From NCBI RefSeq assembly GCF_019977195.1, contig NZ_AP024643.1, forward strand, positions 3,100,001 to 3,164,000: 64,000 nucleotides of DNA, written 5' to 3'. Below are positions 34,034 to 42,370 of the stretch, piece after piece; position 1 is the first letter of the stretch; every line of letters starts with the position of its first letter. Position numbers and translations under genes: made by a program. This DNA comes from Arthrobacter sp. StoSoilA2 (GTDB lineage: Bacteria > Actinomycetota > Actinomycetes > Actinomycetales > Micrococcaceae). The notes under the pieces are model-generated. The model worked only from the letters and a program-made list of their open reading frames with translations, was not told the origin of the DNA and did no database searches.

Positions 34034-34884
34034 TCCAGTCCCTCCGTCCGGTGCCCGCCGCCTACCAACTGCACAAAACGTTCCTCCAGCGTGGAACCGT
34101 TCCGGACTTCATCCACGGACCCCGCCGCGAGGACACGTCCTGATGCCACAACTGCCACATGGCTGCACATGCGCTGCACGAGGTCCATGACGTGGCTGGA
34201 GACGATGACCGTACCTCCGGAAGACACGTAGCTCTCAAGGATGCCCCTGATGTTTGCCGCCGATACCGGATCCACCGATTCAAAGGGCTCGTCCAATACG
34301 AGCAGCCGCGGAGCATGGATCAGCGCCGAAGCCAACGCAATCTTCTTGGTCATACCTGCCGAGTAATCAACCACCAAGGATCCGGCATCGGCTTCAAGGT
34401 CCAAGGCCGCCAACAGTTCGGTCACCCGGGGACGAACCACGTCCCGGTCCATGCCACGGAGCAGGCCCGCGTAGGTGACCAGCTGTTCCCCGGTCAGCCG
34501 GTCAAACAAACGGACACCATCGGGCAACACACCCATGAGCTTCTTGGCCTCCAGGGGCCGGGCCCAAACGTCCACACCATGGACCAACGCCGTGCCAAAG
34601 TCCGGCCGCAGCAGCCCAGTGGCCATAGACAATGTGGTGGTCTTGCCGGCACCGTTCGGACCCACCATTCCATAGAAGGAACCCACTGGAACCTCCAGGC
34701 TCAGGCCATCGACAGCGATCTTTCCACCGAACCGCTTGGCCAGGCCGCGGATGGACAGAGCCGATACCGGCAGGTCCCTGTGCGGGTCTGCTGACAGTCC
34801 GGCTTCTTCAACCGCGGAATCCTGGGGTGCAGGCCGGCGAAGCTGGGATGGCTGGGAGAGTGGTTCATGGCGCGGTTCCGTCAT
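34015..34884 (-). CDS. ABC transporter ATP-binding protein (exporter type)
   Basis: A 289-residue ATPase: Walker A GPNGAGKTTTLSMATGLL, a degenerate signature DYSAGMTKKIALASALI in place of LSGGQ, Walker B LLVLDEPFESVDPVSA and H-loop VIVSSHVMDLV. This CcmA/drug-exporter class works with a single large permease, here the next gene. About 40 low-complexity residues precede the domain. A TAGGCT box six bases before the ATG suggests leaderless mRNA, although GGAG is also present very close to the start. Confidence 0.9.
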   Translation of the reverse strand: MTEPRHEPLSQPSQLRRPAPQDSAVEEAGLSADPHRDLPVSALSIRGLAKRFGGKIAVDGLSLEVPVGSFYGMVGPNGAGKTTTLSMATGLLRPDFGTALVHGVDVWARPLEAKKLMGVLPDGVRLFDRLTGEQLVTYAGLLRGMDRDVVRPRVTELLAALDLEADAGSLVVDYSAGMTKKIALASALIHAPRLLVLDEPFESVDPVSAANIRGILESYVSSGGTVIVSSHVMDLVQRMCSHVAVVASGRVLAAGSVDEVRNGSTLEERFVQLVGGGHRTEGLEWLRTF

Positions 34885-34890
34885 GGCTCC

Positions 34891-34896
34891 AGCCTA
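34891..34896 (-). promoter_or_regulatory. Possible leaderless -10 box for the ABC exporter operon
   Basis: TAGGCT, six bases before the ATG at 34884. Confidence 0.4.
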
Positions 34897-34925
34897 GCCC
34901 CGGCTTACAGTGGTGTCGGGACGTG

Positions 34926-36026
34926 CTAGAAGCCGTGGCGGGGTATGGCTCTGCGGTACTGCGGAACCCAGGAAATTTCGTGTCCGAGCTCATAAGCGGC
35001 CCTGAGCCACCAGTGCGGATCGCGCAACGCTGCCCGCGCCATGAAGACCGCATCGGCACGCCCGTTTGCCACGATATCCTCGGCCTGGGTGGCACTTGTG
35101 AGCAGGCCCACTGCGCCGGTGGGTATACCGGCGTCGCGTTTTACCTGTTCGGCGAATCCAGCCTGGTAACCGGGAGCGGGCCGGATTTGTTGATGGGCGA
35201 CCGCCCCGCCACTGGAGACGTCCACGAGGTCGACACCGCGTTCGGACGCGGCCTTGGCAAGGCGGACGGAGGCATCGACATCCACTCCCCCTTCCGCCCA
35301 ATCAGTTGCGGAAATCCGCAACAACAATGGCATGGAATCCGGAATGACCTCTCTCACGGCGTCTACGACCGCGAGCATCAACCGGTTCCGACCATTCTCA
35401 GTGCCACCCCACTTGTCAGTACGGGTGTTGATAAGGGGGCTTTGGAACTGGTGAAGCAGATACCCGTGTGCGCCATGGATTTCCACGGTGTCAAAACCTA
35501 CGGCCACAGCCCGGGCGGCCGCAGCTGCAAAGTCGGCAATAACTCCATGGATGTCTTCTTCGCTCATGGCTTCCGGCGCCGCATAACCGTCGTAGGGCTG
35601 TTGGGTAGGACCAAAAGTGACCCAGCCGCCGTCGGAAGCTGGAACGGAACCGGTCCGGTCTGAAAACGGCCAGTACGTCGACGCCTTACGCCCGGCGTGC
35701 GCGAGCTGGGCGCCGATCTTGCAGTCGACGGCGCCGTGCTGGTGAACGAAGTGGACAATCCGCTCCCAGCCGGCTGCCTGCTCATCTGAGTACAGTCCAG
35801 CGTCCCTGGGGCTGATCCGGCCTGAGGCATTCACCGCAGCAGCTTCACTCAGGATCAACGCAGCACCACCGGCCGCAAAGGATCCCAGGTGCATCAAGTG
35901 CCAGTCGTTGGGTATGCCTTCGCCAGTTTCCGGGGTGCAACTGTACTGGCACATAGGTGAAACCCACCCACGATGCGCAATGTCGAGCGAACGCAGCTGC
36001 AGGGGCGTAAACAGCGCCGAGGGCAC
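34926..36026 (-). CDS. Old Yellow Enzyme family NADH:flavin oxidoreductase (YqjM-like)
   Basis: A 366-residue FMN-dependent ene-reductase. Cys26 in SPMCQYS is the redox-tuning Cys of the YqjM (thermophilic-like) class, QLAHAGRKAS binds flavin, and EIHGAHGYLLHQFQSP contains the paired His that anchor the substrate. It reduces activated C=C bonds with NAD(P)H. The GTG start shares a base with the stop of the YbbN-like gene (TAGTG), after GAGGG. Physiological substrate unknown. Confidence 0.93.
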   Translation of the reverse strand: MPSALFTPLQLRSLDIAHRGWVSPMCQYSCTPETGEGIPNDWHLMHLGSFAAGGAALILSEAAAVNASGRISPRDAGLYSDEQAAGWERIVHFVHQHGAVDCKIGAQLAHAGRKASTYWPFSDRTGSVPASDGGWVTFGPTQQPYDGYAAPEAMSEEDIHGVIADFAAAAARAVAVGFDTVEIHGAHGYLLHQFQSPLINTRTDKWGGTENGRNRLMLAVVDAVREVIPDSMPLLLRISATDWAEGGVDVDASVRLAKAASERGVDLVDVSSGGAVAHQQIRPAPGYQAGFAEQVKRDAGIPTGAVGLLTSATQAEDIVANGRADAVFMARAALRDPHWWLRAAYELGHEISWVPQYRRAIPRHGF

Positions 36027-37027
36027 TAGAACAGAACCCTCGCAAGTCCTTGACGGGCTTTGGCCACCCGCTCATCCGACGTGCCCACTACTTCGAAAAG
36101 TTCAAGCAGGCGTAGACGGGCGGTCTCGCGCTCGGGACCGAAATTCCGGCCGATGAATGCAATGATGCGGTTGAATCCATCCTCGATGTGCCCGCCGGAG
36201 ATGTCGAGGTCGGCCACGCCCAGCTGGGCCTGCACATTGTCGGGCTCCTGTGCTGCCAGTTCCCGGAGGTTTTCAGCTTCGGCAGCTGAGATCTTCTCAA
36301 GCCGGGCCATCAGCTCCACCTGCGCCAAGCCTGCCTTGGCGTCTGCGTCGGCGGGCATTTCCAACAGTGCTTGCTTATAGGCAGCCGCCGCGCCGGCGTA
36401 GTCTCCGGCCTCGATTGCATCGATGGCTGCTTGATGGAGGGGAGGCAGCGGTGCTGCTTCCGCTTCGCCCTCTGGCGCAGCATCACCGATGCTTCCCGTC
36501 ACGCCGTTGGCGGCTGCAACCTTGAGCAGTTCATCAACGAGGCTGCGGATCTGCTCGTCATCGGCAGGACCCTGGAACAACGGCACGGGCTGCCCTTTGA
36601 CGACGGCAACAGCCGTGGGCACTGCCTGGACCTGGAAGGCGTGTGCGAGTTGAGGGAACGCATCAACGTCAGCGGCAGCAAGAACCAAGCGTCCGCCATA
36701 GCTTTCGACGACGCGCTGGGCTGCGTCCAGGACAGCCGGAGATTCGGCGGCATAGCGCGACCAGAGAAGGAAGAGGACAGGTATCTGGGCGGACAACTGC
36801 ACCAGATCCTGGAAATTGGTTTCGGTAGCGTCTACGCGAAGGGGTGCACGTCCCGATTCGGCTCCGCTGGGTGCCCCCGATTCCGGGCCGGCGGAATCGG
36901 TTGGCGCGCCTGCAGGCGGCGACTGGGGCGGGGCGGCGGGCCGGCGCAACGACGAGAGGTCGACGGCGCCGCGCAGGTTCAGCTGGCTGGCAGCGGCTGG
37001 AGTGGGTCGGTATCCGGGCGAACTCAT
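36026..37027 (-). CDS. Thioredoxin-fold/TPR protein, YbbN (CnoX)-like
   Basis: A 333-residue protein: a Pro/Ala-rich N-terminus, a thioredoxin fold at about residues 65-175, then TPR-like repeats to the end. YbbN-type proteins act as holdases or chaperone partners. The redox CxxC is absent: the motif position reads LWSRYAAES (about residues 88-96), so it cannot be a disulfide reductase. The start is the ATG at 37027, with TAGAGT seven bases upstream and no ribosome binding site. Coupled to the OYE gene downstream. Confidence 0.87.
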   Translation of the reverse strand: MSSPGYRPTPAAASQLNLRGAVDLSSLRRPAAPPQSPPAGAPTDSAGPESGAPSGAESGRAPLRVDATETNFQDLVQLSAQIPVLFLLWSRYAAESPAVLDAAQRVVESYGGRLVLAAADVDAFPQLAHAFQVQAVPTAVAVVKGQPVPLFQGPADDEQIRSLVDELLKVAAANGVTGSIGDAAPEGEAEAAPLPPLHQAAIDAIEAGDYAGAAAAYKQALLEMPADADAKAGLAQVELMARLEKISAAEAENLRELAAQEPDNVQAQLGVADLDISGGHIEDGFNRIIAFIGRNFGPERETARLRLLELFEVVGTSDERVAKARQGLARVLF

Positions 37028-37034
37028 ACCGTCC

Positions 37035-37040
37035 ACTCTA
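37035..37040 (-). promoter_or_regulatory. Leaderless -10 box for the YbbN-like gene
   Basis: TAGAGT, seven bases before the ATG at 37027. Confidence 0.5.
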
Positions 37041-37065
37041 GCCGCTGCCTTGCCATGGGCATGTC

Positions 37066-38811
37066 CTACTTGAAGCTGGCTCCCACGAGTCCGCGGGTAG
37101 CGGCTACGAGCTTCATGGGATCAGCAGAACCTGCCGGCGGAATGTAAACGGCCACCGATTCGGCGAAGTTCAGGACCATCCCTGTGGTGGTTTCCTTGCC
37201 GCCGGCGAAAACAGCGGAGTCGTCCTCGAGAATCAGTTTGTCCCCGGCCGCCTTCGGTGTTCCTTCAAAAGCGAAGTCCAGGCGCCCGACCACCAGGGCG
37301 CCGCCATCTGCCGTGCGCAGCACCACGGTCTGGTTGTTCACCGGTGTATGGGAGAACTTGAAGTTGGCACTGGTTCCGTTCTTCACGGTGTCCGCCTGGT
37401 AGGCAAGGGCACCGGCGATGTACGGCGAGGACTGACCATCAGCGAGCTTGCTCCTGTTGGGCGAGTCAGGAGTTGTCAGCATCTCGCCAAGGATTCCCAA
37501 GGCTTCGTTGCCGCTGTAAGCCAGTCCGGTCTTGTCATCAGCTGCTGCAGGAGCGGTTCCGTCACGGGGAACGGGGAACGACGGGAAGTTGGTGCCCGGC
37601 TGCAACGGAGCGCTGCCCCAGAGCTTGTAGTTTTCCCGCGGTGAGAGCTGGACCAACGTCAGGACCTGGGGCACGACGTTGCCCTCACCCTGGGTCAGGG
37701 CAAAGACCGTACGCGGCCAGTCGCGCTTGGTACTGATGACGCTGCTCTGGAGCTTGGTGGCACGAACCGGCATCCGGGGCTCGTAAGCAGACACCGTGGA
37801 GCGGATCTTGTAGTTCTGGGTGCGGACCTGGAGTTCCATCTTGTCCACGCGCGGCGCGAGCTTGGCCGCATCCTTGGCGGCATCCGCTGCGTCCACAGTG
37901 CTGGCAACCTGCTCCAGGATGCGCTGCAGTTGGGATTCGAGCATTACAGGTGCCGCGTCCCCTTCCGTCGAAGCGGAAGAAGAGTTGGTGGGCTTGGGCG
38001 TGGACGTTGCCTGGGCAGCGATCGCCGAACTTCCCACAAGCGCGGTTGCGAGTGCAGCGGCAACGGCAGTAACGCGCAGGCTTGAGCCTTCTGCTCCAGC
38101 GCCGCGGCGACCGTCAGCCTTGCCGGGCGGCGCCTGGACGGGCAGGGTGGTGGTTTCCCCGCCACCACGCGGTCCACCGAAGTCATCACCCTTACGGTGC
38201 TCATCGCCCTTGCGGCGGTTGCTGATGGCCTTGGAAACGAACGGGAGGGCTACTCCGGCAAGCATGATGATAATGCCAAGCACGATGAGCGGCACGGCCC
38301 AAGGCGTGGTTGCGTTGTTGGGGAAAGTCATCGAGATTGACGACGGCGCAGGCTTGGTTCCGTCGCTGGCTACCAGGAGGGACCACCCGCCTCCAGCAGG
38401 AGGATTCCAAGTGTAGTCCAGTTCTCCGCTGGCGTCTTCTGTGTTAACCCACAGATCCGAACCTACAGGAGAGGGAGCAGTTGCTTCCCCGTCAGTGGAG
38501 GCAACCTCAAGGGACTTCTGGTCCTGGGAGACTCCCGTCAGAGTGTTGTGGGCAGTTTTGCCCACCCAGGCTTCGACGTCGTCCGGGCGGCCCGTGGCAA
38601 CGATGAAGTTGCCTTCACCCTGGATCTTGATCTTCACCGGCCCGTCATGGAGGGCGATCAACTTTTGGTCGATCACGGTCAGCGGGGCAGCTTTTGTGTC
38701 ACTGGGAACCGAGGCCGTCACGGTCTCGGCGGGGGCCCAGAAGGTTAGCTGGCCAATGCCGGCCAGCATCGTCAGCAGGCCCAGCAGCACCAGCAAGGCT
38801 GCAGTCTTCAA
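37066..38811 (-). CDS. Large membrane-anchored hypothetical protein
   Basis: Not recognised. About 581 residues. An N-terminal signal anchor (KTAALLVLLGLLTMLAGIG) is followed by an extracellular part of about 150 residues, then a helix (VPLIVLGIIIMLAGVALPFV), a basic Gly/Arg-rich cytoplasmic loop, and a third helix ending in SSAIAAQA that itself looks like a signal peptide, then about 310 extracellular residues. The start is set to TTG at 38811 because AGGTGATC, a perfect ribosome binding site, lies eight bases upstream; an ATG at 38832 has no site and would put that motif inside the gene. Probably a cell-envelope protein. Confidence 0.75.
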   Translation of the reverse strand: MKTAALLVLLGLLTMLAGIGQLTFWAPAETVTASVPSDTKAAPLTVIDQKLIALHDGPVKIKIQGEGNFIVATGRPDDVEAWVGKTAHNTLTGVSQDQKSLEVASTDGEATAPSPVGSDLWVNTEDASGELDYTWNPPAGGGWSLLVASDGTKPAPSSISMTFPNNATTPWAVPLIVLGIIIMLAGVALPFVSKAISNRRKGDEHRKGDDFGGPRGGGETTTLPVQAPPGKADGRRGAGAEGSSLRVTAVAAALATALVGSSAIAAQATSTPKPTNSSSASTEGDAAPVMLESQLQRILEQVASTVDAADAAKDAAKLAPRVDKMELQVRTQNYKIRSTVSAYEPRMPVRATKLQSSVISTKRDWPRTVFALTQGEGNVVPQVLTLVQLSPRENYKLWGSAPLQPGTNFPSFPVPRDGTAPAAADDKTGLAYSGNEALGILGEMLTTPDSPNRSKLADGQSSPYIAGALAYQADTVKNGTSANFKFSHTPVNNQTVVLRTADGGALVVGRLDFAFEGTPKAAGDKLILEDDSAVFAGGKETTTGMVLNFAESVAVYIPPAGSADPMKLVAATRGLVGASFK

Positions 38812-39072
38812 ACGCACAGGATCACCTATCATCAGCGGTCGTTGAACTTCAAGGGTAACCGTTTTGTTATCAAAGAGTCAGATCGGCCCATCCCGCCGGG
38901 GACGCCTGGTTCCCTGCAATGGCGCCGCCAAGGCCGGATTCCGGGCTCCTGATAGTGTGGCGATGATCATGATATCCAGGCGACCAGCGCCTGAAATCGC
39001 AGCGTCACCACCGCATTTGGCTAATAACGTAGACAAAAAGTGCAAACAACGTAGAAAAGGCAGCAGAACCGC

Positions 39073-40365
39073 GTGAAAGACCACTTGGAGCCCCGTCCCA
39101 TCGATGAGTCAGGGTCAACTGTGGTGGATGCCCCCGCGGATGGGACCTCCGCTACTGTTCCGGTCCGCACCGGACGCCTGGCCGCGATAGCCCGCAAGCT
39201 GAGGCAACCCATCCCGGGAGCCCGCACCCGGGTCAGGTTCGAGATGCCTCCCGAGGACGAGGCCGTTGTTGCAGCGGAAGGCATCAAGGCCGACGAAGAA
39301 AATGACTTCGGCGCTCCCGGTCCCCGCATGTCCTCCCAGCACCCGTTATATGTGGGCTTCATGGGCACCGCGGGGGTCGGCGTGGCCCTGCTGGTCTTTT
39401 ACATCGCGAGCAATACCACCCAGCTGATCCTATGGATCGTTGCCGCGCTCTTCATCGCCCTCGGGCTGGATCCGGTAGTCCGATGGCTTGAGACCCGAAA
39501 GGTGCCGCGCCCTGGCGGCATCCTGATATCTGTCTCCGTCCTGGTCCTTGCGGTTGCCGGGTTCTTCGCAACGTTGATTCCCACCATCGTGGAACAGGTT
39601 TCCGAGATCGTCCGGCAAGCGCCCGAGTGGATACGGGGCTTCCTCGACTCTGATTTCTTCCGGACCGTGGACAGCCAGTTCGGCATTCGCGACCGCATCA
39701 CTACCGAATTGGATAAGTTCGTTAAGGATCCCGAAGCCATGGGTGGCATCTTCGGCGGCGTGGTGGGCTTCGGTTCCACTGTGGCCAACGGATTGTTCGG
39801 CACGCTGATTGTCCTGGTGCTTAGCCTGTACTTCCTGGCTGCCCTGCCATCCATGAAGAAATGGGCCTACCGCCTGGCGCCGAGGTCGCGCCGCCCCCGT
39901 GTCGAGGCACTTTCGGAAGCGATTACCGATTCAGTGGGCAACTACGTGATTGGCCAGGCCTGCGTTGCCCTGCTGAACGCATTCTTTGCCTTCATCGTCA
40001 TGAGCATCCTCGGCATTCCCTTCAGCGTCCTGCTTGCCTTCGTGGTGGCGCTGTTGGCCTTCATCCCGCTGGTTGGCGGCATGATCGCCGCAGTTGTGGT
40101 TATCCTCGTGGCGCTGACAGCCGGATGGCAAACGGCCGTTATCTATGCGATCGCCTACTTTGCCTACCTGCAGTTCGAGGCCTACTTCATCTCGCCGCGC
40201 ATCATGCAGCGGGCAGTGGCCGTTCCGGGTGCCGTCGCCGTGATCTCAGTCATCGCCGGCGGAAGCCTGCTGGGTGTCCTGGGTGCGTTGATTGCCATTC
40301 CGACAGCGGCGGCCATCATGCTGCTGATCAAGGAAGTCTTCATCATGCGCCAGGACAGGCACTGA
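39073..40365 (+). CDS. AI-2E family transporter (PerM-like)
   Basis: A 430-residue membrane protein: about 85 charged cytoplasmic residues, then about eight helices. The AI-2E signature region is visible in FIALGLDPVVRWLETRKVPR, the long amphipathic segment after IPTIVEQVSEIV, and QFEAYFISPRIMQRAVAVPG near the end. Family members export autoinducer-2 in some species or act as ion antiporters in others; no choice can be made here. GTG start with a distant AAGG is the best available but not firm. The 240-bp region upstream (38833-39072) shows two AACGTAGA copies near 39027 and 39049. Confidence 0.87.
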   Translation: MKDHLEPRPIDESGSTVVDAPADGTSATVPVRTGRLAAIARKLRQPIPGARTRVRFEMPPEDEAVVAAEGIKADEENDFGAPGPRMSSQHPLYVGFMGTAGVGVALLVFYIASNTTQLILWIVAALFIALGLDPVVRWLETRKVPRPGGILISVSVLVLAVAGFFATLIPTIVEQVSEIVRQAPEWIRGFLDSDFFRTVDSQFGIRDRITTELDKFVKDPEAMGGIFGGVVGFGSTVANGLFGTLIVLVLSLYFLAALPSMKKWAYRLAPRSRRPRVEALSEAITDSVGNYVIGQACVALLNAFFAFIVMSILGIPFSVLLAFVVALLAFIPLVGGMIAAVVVILVALTAGWQTAVIYAIAYFAYLQFEAYFISPRIMQRAVAVPGAVAVISVIAGGSLLGVLGALIAIPTAAAIMLLIKEVFIMRQDRH

Positions 40366-40382
40366 TTTTCCCCGTCCAGTCG

Positions 40383-40432
40383 TCCCGCGTTGGCCTAATC
40401 ATCCCGCGTTGGCCCGTTCATCCCGCGTTGGC
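40383..40432. repeat. 19-bp tandem repeat x3 crossing the hydrolase stop codon
   Basis: Three copies of TCCCGCGTTGGC at 40383, 40402 and 40421, spaced exactly 19 bp. The rightmost lies over the last codons and stop of the alpha/beta hydrolase gene; the other two are in the intergenic gap. Too short and spacer-like stretches too small for a CRISPR. Confidence 0.7.
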
Positions 40433-41215
40433 GACCGGGCCCGCCCACTCACGTGGCAGACCGTTCACACCGGCACCTGCCGGAGTGACGTCGTCGACGA
40501 TTTCGTCCAGGACGCGCGCTGCGTACTTCTCCCCCACCCACAGGTGCTTGGCACCGTCGACGCCCACCAGCCGCGCCTGCGGTATCAGGCTGAAGCGCTG
40601 GGCTGCCTCCGCGGGTCGAAGGTAATCGTCGTGTTCCGGAACCAACACGGTCAGCGGCTTTCCCGAGGCTGCCCACTCCTTGAGGTGGACGTCCGTTGCC
40701 CGGTGGAGTGGCGGAGACAGGAGGACCGCGCCCTCGATCTGTGACGCCACAGGTTCCACTGCGCCGTACATCAGTGCCAGTTCCGTCCCGAACGACCAAC
40801 CCACCAACCACCGGTTCGGCAGGCCACGCTCAACGGCGAAACGGACGGCGGCTTCGACGTCGTAACGCTCACCGATGCCCTCTTCAAACTGCCCCTGGCT
40901 GGTACCGCGCGGCGAGTGTGTGCCACGGGTATTGAACCTCAGGACCGCCACCCCTGCCAGCGCCGGAAGCCGGTAGGAAGCCTTGCGGTAGACATGCGAG
41001 TCCATGAAGCCGCCATGGGTCGGCAGCGGATGAAGGGTGATCAACGTTGCGGTGATTTCCCCCGACTCCGGCACGGCCAGCTCCCCCAGCAAGAGTTTTC
41101 CGTCGTCGGTGGTAAATTCCACGTTCTCCCGACGTGCGGGAAGGACGGTGGAGGCCCGGATCGCCGAGGGAGCATCCTGCGCAGTGAAAACGAACGAAGC
41201 GGGGTCGAAAGTCAT
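40418..41215 (-). CDS. Alpha/beta hydrolase
   Basis: A 265-residue hydrolase of the CocE/YfhR-like group. Nucleophile elbow GWSFGTELAL, acid near VLVPEHDDYLRP, His in VDGAKHLWVGEKY; the oxyanion region is LITLHPLPTHGGFM. Cytoplasmic, substrate unknown. TAGGCT lies seven bases before the ATG. The last residues VANAG are coded by one unit of the 19-bp repeat. Confidence 0.87.
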   Translation of the reverse strand: MTFDPASFVFTAQDAPSAIRASTVLPARRENVEFTTDDGKLLLGELAVPESGEITATLITLHPLPTHGGFMDSHVYRKASYRLPALAGVAVLRFNTRGTHSPRGTSQGQFEEGIGERYDVEAAVRFAVERGLPNRWLVGWSFGTELALMYGAVEPVASQIEGAVLLSPPLHRATDVHLKEWAASGKPLTVLVPEHDDYLRPAEAAQRFSLIPQARLVGVDGAKHLWVGEKYAARVLDEIVDDVTPAGAGVNGLPREWAGPVANAG

Positions 41216-41222
41216 GCTCCCA

Positions 41223-41228
41223 AGCCTA
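41223..41228 (-). promoter_or_regulatory. Possible leaderless -10 box for the alpha/beta hydrolase gene
   Basis: TAGGCT, seven bases before the ATG at 41215. GGGAG also lies in the short spacer, so a very short leader is possible. Confidence 0.4.
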
Positions 41229-41248
41229 AGGGAATCGGCGGGACCTGG

Positions 41249-41593
41249 TCAGCGGTACCGGTAGGTTCGTGACGTCCAGCAGTTGGTGTGCCAATGCCTG
41301 CGCTCGGCCAACCCGGCGGCTTCGCCAAAAAGGTGGTTGTCAGACCACACCACCAAATGAGCGATACCGGGGAGGATGGCTGTCGAGCAGCCCGGGCAGA
41401 TGTACTGCTTCTCCGCCTTCCGCGCCGTCATGGTGCGGACCATCCAGTCGCCATCGGGGGCGCTTTCCCTGCGCGCAATCCCCGCCCTTGCCCGTTCCAG
41501 GTCCAGTTCCGGGGCCTCGTCTGCCCACTTGCCGGCAGGTTTGTTCGAACGTGTGCTGGCGGCGTTGCGACGAGGGCGGTTGGAACGGGGCAT
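41249..41593 (-). CDS. Small zinc-binding hypothetical protein
   Basis: A 114-residue basic protein starting PRSNRPRRNAAS, with YICPGCSTAI and HWHTNCWTSR, which together give a Cys2-His/Cys zinc site. It is common in Actinobacteria and often carries a misleading 'ATP/GTP-binding' label; no P-loop is present. Divergent from nucS across 49 bp. The start ATG at 41593 has no ribosome binding site; CAGAAT six bases upstream may be its -10. Function unknown; an association with nucS is positional only. Confidence 0.75.
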   Translation of the reverse strand: MPRSNRPRRNAASTRSNKPAGKWADEAPELDLERARAGIARRESAPDGDWMVRTMTARKAEKQYICPGCSTAILPGIAHLVVWSDNHLFGEAAGLAERRHWHTNCWTSRTYRYR

Positions 41594-41629
41594 GATTCCA
41601 TTCTGCCCCAGCGACCGGCCGCCACCGGG

Positions 41630-41635
41630 TAAGGT
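41630..41635 (+). promoter_or_regulatory. Leaderless -10 box for nucS
   Basis: TAAGGT, seven bases before the GTG at 41643. Confidence 0.5.
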
Positions 41636-41642
41636 AAGGCGG

Positions 41643-42338
41643 GTGCGACTCGTCATAGCCCGTTGTTCTGTTGATTATGTTGGCCGTCTCAAGGCCCACC
41701 TCCCACTCGCCACCAGGCTCCTGCTGGTCAAGGCCGACGGCTCGGTGCTGGTGCACTCCGACGGCGGCTCGTACAAGCCGTTGAACTGGATGAGCCCACC
41801 GGCCACGCTGCGCGTAACTTCCCCCGAGGAAACCGAAGTGGAAGAGGGCGTCGTTGAGCAGTGGACCGTGCAGTCGGCCAAGACCGATGACCGGCTCATC
41901 ATCAACATCTACGAGCAACTGCATGACACCTCACATGATCTGGGTGTCGATCCCGGACTGATCAAGGACGGCGTGGAAGCTGACCTGCAGCGCCTCCTGG
42001 CAGAACAGATCGAAACGCTCGGAACCGGTTACTCACTCATCCGGCGGGAATACTTCACGGCGATCGGACCCGTAGACATCCTTGCCCGGGACGCGACCGG
42101 CGCAACGGTGGCGATTGAGCTGAAGCGGCGCGGCGACATCGACGGCGTCGAGCAGCTTACCCGATACCTGGAGCTGTTGAACCGGGATCCACTGCTGGCG
42201 CCCGTCCGTGGGATTTTTGCAGCCCAGCAGATCAAGCCCCAGGCCAAAGTCCTGGCCAACGACCGCGGAATCGACTGCATAACGCTGGACTATGACGCCA
42301 TGCGCGGTGTGGACGACAGCGAATCCCGCCTCTTCTAG
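41643..42338 (+). CDS. nucS: Mismatch-specific endonuclease NucS (EndoMS)
   Basis: A 231-residue protein with an N-terminal dimerisation/DNA-binding domain and a C-terminal RecB-like nuclease domain: GPVDILARD (catalytic Asp) then VAIELKRRG (Glu-x-Lys), and QLTRYLELLNRD. NucS cuts both strands at mismatches and provides mismatch repair in Actinobacteria lacking MutS/MutL. The family start VRLVIARCSVDYVGRL fixes the GTG start at 41643. Followed 32 bp later by nagA on the same strand. Confidence 0.94.
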   Translation: MRLVIARCSVDYVGRLKAHLPLATRLLLVKADGSVLVHSDGGSYKPLNWMSPPATLRVTSPEETEVEEGVVEQWTVQSAKTDDRLIINIYEQLHDTSHDLGVDPGLIKDGVEADLQRLLAEQIETLGTGYSLIRREYFTAIGPVDILARDATGATVAIELKRRGDIDGVEQLTRYLELLNRDPLLAPVRGIFAAQQIKPQAKVLANDRGIDCITLDYDAMRGVDDSESRLF

Positions 42339-42357
42339 CGAGTGTGCCGCAGACCAC

Positions 42358-42363
42358 TAGAAT
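42358..42363 (+). promoter_or_regulatory. Leaderless -10 box for nagA
   Basis: TAGAAT, seven bases before the ATG at 42371 and 20 bases after the nucS stop. Confidence 0.5.
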
Positions 42364-42370
42364 CAGAGTC

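Noticed and set aside
40383..40432. CRISPR-like array
   Set aside because: Only three 12-bp cores with 7-bp gaps, overlapping a coding end and with no cas gene nearby; a simple tandem repeat.
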